Below, in pieces: positions 61,447 through 64,000 of a DNA stretch of 64,000 nucleotides. The notes beneath the pieces were generated by a model. The model made no database searches. It was not told where the DNA came from and saw nothing but the letters and a program-made list of their open reading frames with translations. The stretch comes from GM7GCV1 sp965222065 (GTDB taxonomy: Bacteria; Pseudomonadota; Gammaproteobacteria; Pseudomonadales; GM7GCV1): positions 2,480,001 through 2,544,000 of the forward strand of contig OZ244933.1 of NCBI GenBank assembly GCA_965222065.1, written 5' to 3'. Each line of letters opens with the position of its first letter. Positions within the stretch are counted from its first letter, which is position 1. Both the position numbers and the translations under genes were made by a program.

Positions 61447-62667
61447 TTAGTCCAGTGACGGGTCCAGCAGCTCCACCCAGTGTTTGACCGGCGTATCGGT
61501 GGCCGTCTGGATGTGCATTTGGCAGCCGATATTGGCCGTCGCTATTTGCTGGGGTGCATTGGCCGTCAAACCTTTCACTTTTTTCGCCAATATTTTTTGG
61601 CTGAGTTTCGGCTGTAATATGGAATAGGTGCCGGACGAGCCACAGCATTGTCCGCCATCCTCCACAGGCACCAAATCTACCCCTGCATCAGCGAGCAGGC
61701 TTTCTACCTTTCCATTCAGGCCAAGCCCATGCTGGAGTGTACAGGGGCAATGAAAGGCCGTTTTTAATGCTGGTTTGTGTTGCGCTTTTAATCTGGAAAG
61801 GTCTTCTTCCGCGAGGACCTCACTGATGTCTTCAGCCATGGCGCTGACTTTCATGGCTTTCTCTGCGTATTCGGGATCTTTGCCCAGGTAACGACCATAG
61901 TTCTTGACCATCAGGCTGCAGGCGGAAGCGTTGACAATAATTTTTTCTGCACCCGCTTCGATGTCTGGCCACCAGGCGTCAATATTTCTGCGCATTTGAT
62001 CCAGAGCTTCTTCATGCTCGGAAAGATGATAGCTCAGGGCGCCACAGCAGCCTGCCTTGGGCGCAACTTTCACAGAAACGTCCAGTTTATCCAGCACACG
62101 AGCGATGGAGCCGTTGGTGTTGGGAGTGGTGGTCGGCACCACACAGCCGCCCAGTAACAGCATTTTTCGATCGTGTTGGGTGGTTGGCCAGGGTTTCTCT
62201 ATCTGGCGAAGAGGTACTTTTTTAGCGATAGCCCTGGGAAGCAGGGGGCGCGTTATCTGGCCACAGCGTACAAAAAAACCAAAAAGGAATTGATTGGGGA
62301 TCAGCTTTCTCAATGCCCAGCGAATCATTTTCCCGGGAACAGGACGCGGCTTTTGCTGTTCAATCAGGTGGTGACCGATATCGTACAACTTGCCGTATTG
62401 AACATTGGAAGGACAGGTGGTCTCGCAGTTTCGGCAGTTTAGGCAGGCATCCAGGTGCTTCAGGGTCAGCTCGCTGGCTTCGCCCGTTTCAAAAAACTGC
62501 TTCATTAAATAGATTCGTCCACGCGGCCCGTTGCGTTCATCGCGGGTTTCGCGATAAGTCGGGCAGGTCGCATTGCAAAAGCCGCAATGAACACAGCTGC
62601 GCAAAATTTCTTCGGCTTCTTTTGCCGTATCCGTTCCTATGAACTTTGAATGGATGGTGGTTTGCAT
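61447..62667 (-). CDS. glcF: glycolate oxidase iron-sulfur subunit
   Basis: This is a 406-residue protein with two [4Fe-4S] motifs near the N-terminus (CVHCGFCNATCPT and CLNCRNCETTCPS), followed by two CCG-type domains with CCG(A/S) (GCCGALSYHL and QCCGSSGTYSI). It passes electrons from the flavin subunits to quinone at the inner membrane. It is the third gene of the leftward glcD-glcE-glcF run and is convergent with garR. Confidence 0.94.
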   Translation of the reverse strand: MQTTIHSKFIGTDTAKEAEEILRSCVHCGFCNATCPTYRETRDERNGPRGRIYLMKQFFETGEASELTLKHLDACLNCRNCETTCPSNVQYGKLYDIGHHLIEQQKPRPVPGKMIRWALRKLIPNQFLFGFFVRCGQITRPLLPRAIAKKVPLRQIEKPWPTTQHDRKMLLLGGCVVPTTTPNTNGSIARVLDKLDVSVKVAPKAGCCGALSYHLSEHEEALDQMRRNIDAWWPDIEAGAEKIIVNASACSLMVKNYGRYLGKDPEYAEKAMKVSAMAEDISEVLAEEDLSRLKAQHKPALKTAFHCPCTLQHGLGLNGKVESLLADAGVDLVPVEDGGQCCGSSGTYSILQPKLSQKILAKKVKGLTANAPQQIATANIGCQMHIQTATDTPVKHWVELLDPSLD

Positions 62668-62673
62668 ATCAAT

Positions 62674-63729
62674 CTATAACCAACTGTATAGCCGGCCCGG
62701 GTTAAAAATACCTTTGGGATCAAAGGCTTTTTTCATTCTTGTCAGCAATTCTCTGGTGACGGGATCTGGCAGGTGCATGACTTCGCCCTGGCGATCGCCA
62801 CCACGAAATAACTCGACCTGCCCACCCGATGCTTTGGCATATTCACGCAATTCTTCTACAGGGTAGTCGCCGCTTAGCCATCGCTGGGCACCTGCCCAGT
62901 CGATCAACCAATTCCCTTCTGGCAGAAAATGTTGCGCAGTGGGTTTGACCGAGAACCGCCAAAGAGGTTCGTTTTGGGTAAAGAATTCCAGGGTTTTTTC
63001 ATTAAGTTGTGACCAGAAATCGGTATCGCCTGATACAGGGACATCCCCATATCCCTGCACGGCAGCGCGAACGGCCTGTCCTGCACCGGAAAAGCGTAGA
63101 TACATGTTGTTTGCGTACCAGCTGGCACCACTGACCGGCAGGGATTTCCCCAGCAGCGCGGTCATTTTTTCCAGTGCGTCTGCGGCAGAGAGGGGTATGA
63201 CGATCGTCTGCTGCTCTGCCGGCTCGGGGATAACCTTAAAGCTGATTTCGGTCAGTACACCCAGCGATCCCATGGCACCGGCCTGAAGTCGAGCGAGATC
63301 GTACCCGGCCACATTTTTGATGACCTGCCCGCCAAAGCGCAGGTGTTCGCCCTTGCCATTAATCATGCGGATACCCAGCACGTTGTCACGTATGCCACCT
63401 CGCCAGGGACGCGATGGCCCTGATTGGTTGCAGGCCATGACACCGCCTATGGTGGCGTCACCAAGCATGGGTGATTCACAGGGCAGTATCTGCCGGTTCT
63501 CACCGAGGGCCTGTGAGATTTCCTTTAGCGTGGTCCCGGCGCGCGCGATCATCACCAGTTCGGCGGGGTTGTAGCTAACGATGCCGGTGTGCCCGGTGGT
63601 CTCGAAGATCTGGCCCCGTTGTTCCCGACCCATAAAATCCTTGGTGCCGTTACCCTTGATATTCAGCTGCTCGCCTTGCGAAAAAGCTTCCTGGACACGC
63701 TCAACCAATTGTTGACTGATATCACTCAC
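62674..63729 (-). CDS. glcE: glycolate oxidase FAD-binding subunit GlcE
   Basis: This is a 351-residue flavoprotein subunit with the FAD-linked oxidase N-terminal domain (LNIKGNGTKDFMG, VVSYNPAELVMIARAGTTLKEI-like VSYNPAELVMIARAGTTL, LPCESPMLGDATIGGVMACNQSGP, GIRDNVLGIRMINGKGEHLRFGG). The C-terminus ends FNPGRLYSWL. It overlaps glcD by four bases (ATGA) and is six bases upstream of glcF. Confidence 0.93.
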   Translation of the reverse strand: MSDISQQLVERVQEAFSQGEQLNIKGNGTKDFMGREQRGQIFETTGHTGIVSYNPAELVMIARAGTTLKEISQALGENRQILPCESPMLGDATIGGVMACNQSGPSRPWRGGIRDNVLGIRMINGKGEHLRFGGQVIKNVAGYDLARLQAGAMGSLGVLTEISFKVIPEPAEQQTIVIPLSAADALEKMTALLGKSLPVSGASWYANNMYLRFSGAGQAVRAAVQGYGDVPVSGDTDFWSQLNEKTLEFFTQNEPLWRFSVKPTAQHFLPEGNWLIDWAGAQRWLSGDYPVEELREYAKASGGQVELFRGGDRQGEVMHLPDPVTRELLTRMKKAFDPKGIFNPGRLYSWL

Positions 63730-64000
63730 GCTGTGCCGCCCTCATTATTGAGCGCACTTAGGGCCCTGTATTCCTGGCAATATTTCAGGGTGGGAATGGT
63801 TTTGCCCGGATTCAGGATGCCCGCGGTATCAAAGGCGTGTTTGACGGCAAGAAACTGTTCGATTTCTGCATCGTTAAACTGCCTGAGCATGTCGTGCATT
63901 TTTTCCAGCCCGACACCGTGCTCGCCGGTAATACATCCGCCTACCTCCACGCACAGGGCCAGAATTTCGCTGCCAAAGGCTTTGGCCCGTTCCCATTCGT
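63726..64000 (-). CDS. glcD: glycolate oxidase FAD-linked subunit GlcD, C-terminal part
   Basis: The frame runs into the window edge, so only about 90 C-terminal residues are present. They contain VGGCITGEHGVGLEKM, the conserved flavin/metal histidine segment of the GlcD/FAD-oxidase C-terminal domain, and LNPGKTIPT at the usual place near the end. The gene overlaps glcE by four bases, as in glcDEF operons. An internal ATG at 63950 is not the true start. Confidence 0.88.
   Translation of the reverse strand, partial: EWERAKAFGSEILALCVEVGGCITGEHGVGLEKMHDMLRQFNDAEIEQFLAVKHAFDTAGILNPGKTIPTLKYCQEYRALSALNNEGGTA

Noticed and set aside
63726..63950. Short stand-alone gene starting at the ATG at 63950
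   Set aside because: The frame is open to the window edge and the content is the C-terminus of GlcD, so it is a truncated view and not a small gene.

Overview
The window reads as a chromosomal segment of a Gammaproteobacterium of moderate GC content, probably marine and free-living. The basis is the conserved order dapB ... carA-carB-greA-(yhbY)-rlmE-ftsH-folP-glmM-tpiA-secG-tRNA-Leu(GAG), together with RlmKL, TusE, TrmA and the MoxR/Bat operon. Polyhydroxyalkanoate (PHA) genes, a large TonB-dependent receptor, a VolA/Pla-type lipase lipoprotein and glycolate-oxidation genes fit a heterotroph feeding on lipids and small organic acids. I cannot name genus or species.

Layout. 1-9.9 kb: tail of a cNMP-binding protein, rmuC, an AT-rich HNH endonuclease, a CPBP protease, an OmpA lipoprotein, a hipBA toxin-antitoxin pair with a palindromic operator, a secreted lectin-like protein, a MAPEG protein, two NAD(P)-binding proteins, two very small envelope proteins and a Spy-like protein. 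10-14.5 kb: trmA, a YjbQ protein, a glycine-zipper lipoprotein, tusE, a BaiN-type flavoprotein and a YccA/Bax-inhibitor protein. 14.6-22.2 kb: a leftward operon moxR-DUF58-DUF4381-batA-batBC-batD-gloA. 22.2-26.1 kb: an intergenic region with a perfect CRP-type palindrome and a leftward terminator, then pyrD, rlmKL and a glutaredoxin-like gene. 26.3-31.7 kb: rhodanese, an epimerase/SPW/VKOR-like fusion protein, a host-attachment-family protein, a sodium/solute symporter and DUF3830. 31.7-40.5 kb: thioesterase, a 47-residue membrane protein, dapB, a LysR regulator, then phaC-phaC-phaB, phaR and a second phaB. 40.5-45.7 kb: carAB behind an attenuator-like leader, then greA. 46-50.8 kb: TonB receptor and lipase. 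50.9-57.1 kb: rlmE, ftsH, folP, glmM, tpiA, secG and tRNA-Leu. 57.1-57.6 kb: an array of copies of the tRNA-Leu 3' end, each with its trailer terminator. 57.7-64 kb: lactate/glycolate permease, hyi, glxR/garR, and glcF, glcE and glcD (cut by the window edge).

How the genes work together. The PHA cluster supplies reductase, two polymerases and the PhaR regulator; thiolase and phasin are not in the window. The right-hand cluster would import glycolate, oxidise it to glyoxylate (GlcDEF) and process tartronate semialdehyde/hydroxypyruvate (GlxR, Hyi); glyoxylate carboligase is not seen. Two accessory blocks, PHA and TonB/lipase, sit inside the conserved housekeeping string, and the glycolate block starts just past tRNA-Leu. 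The observations I would follow first are the tRNA-Leu tail array, the epimerase-SPW-VKOR fusion, the TonB/lipase pair, the carA leader and the CRP-site region upstream of pyrD.
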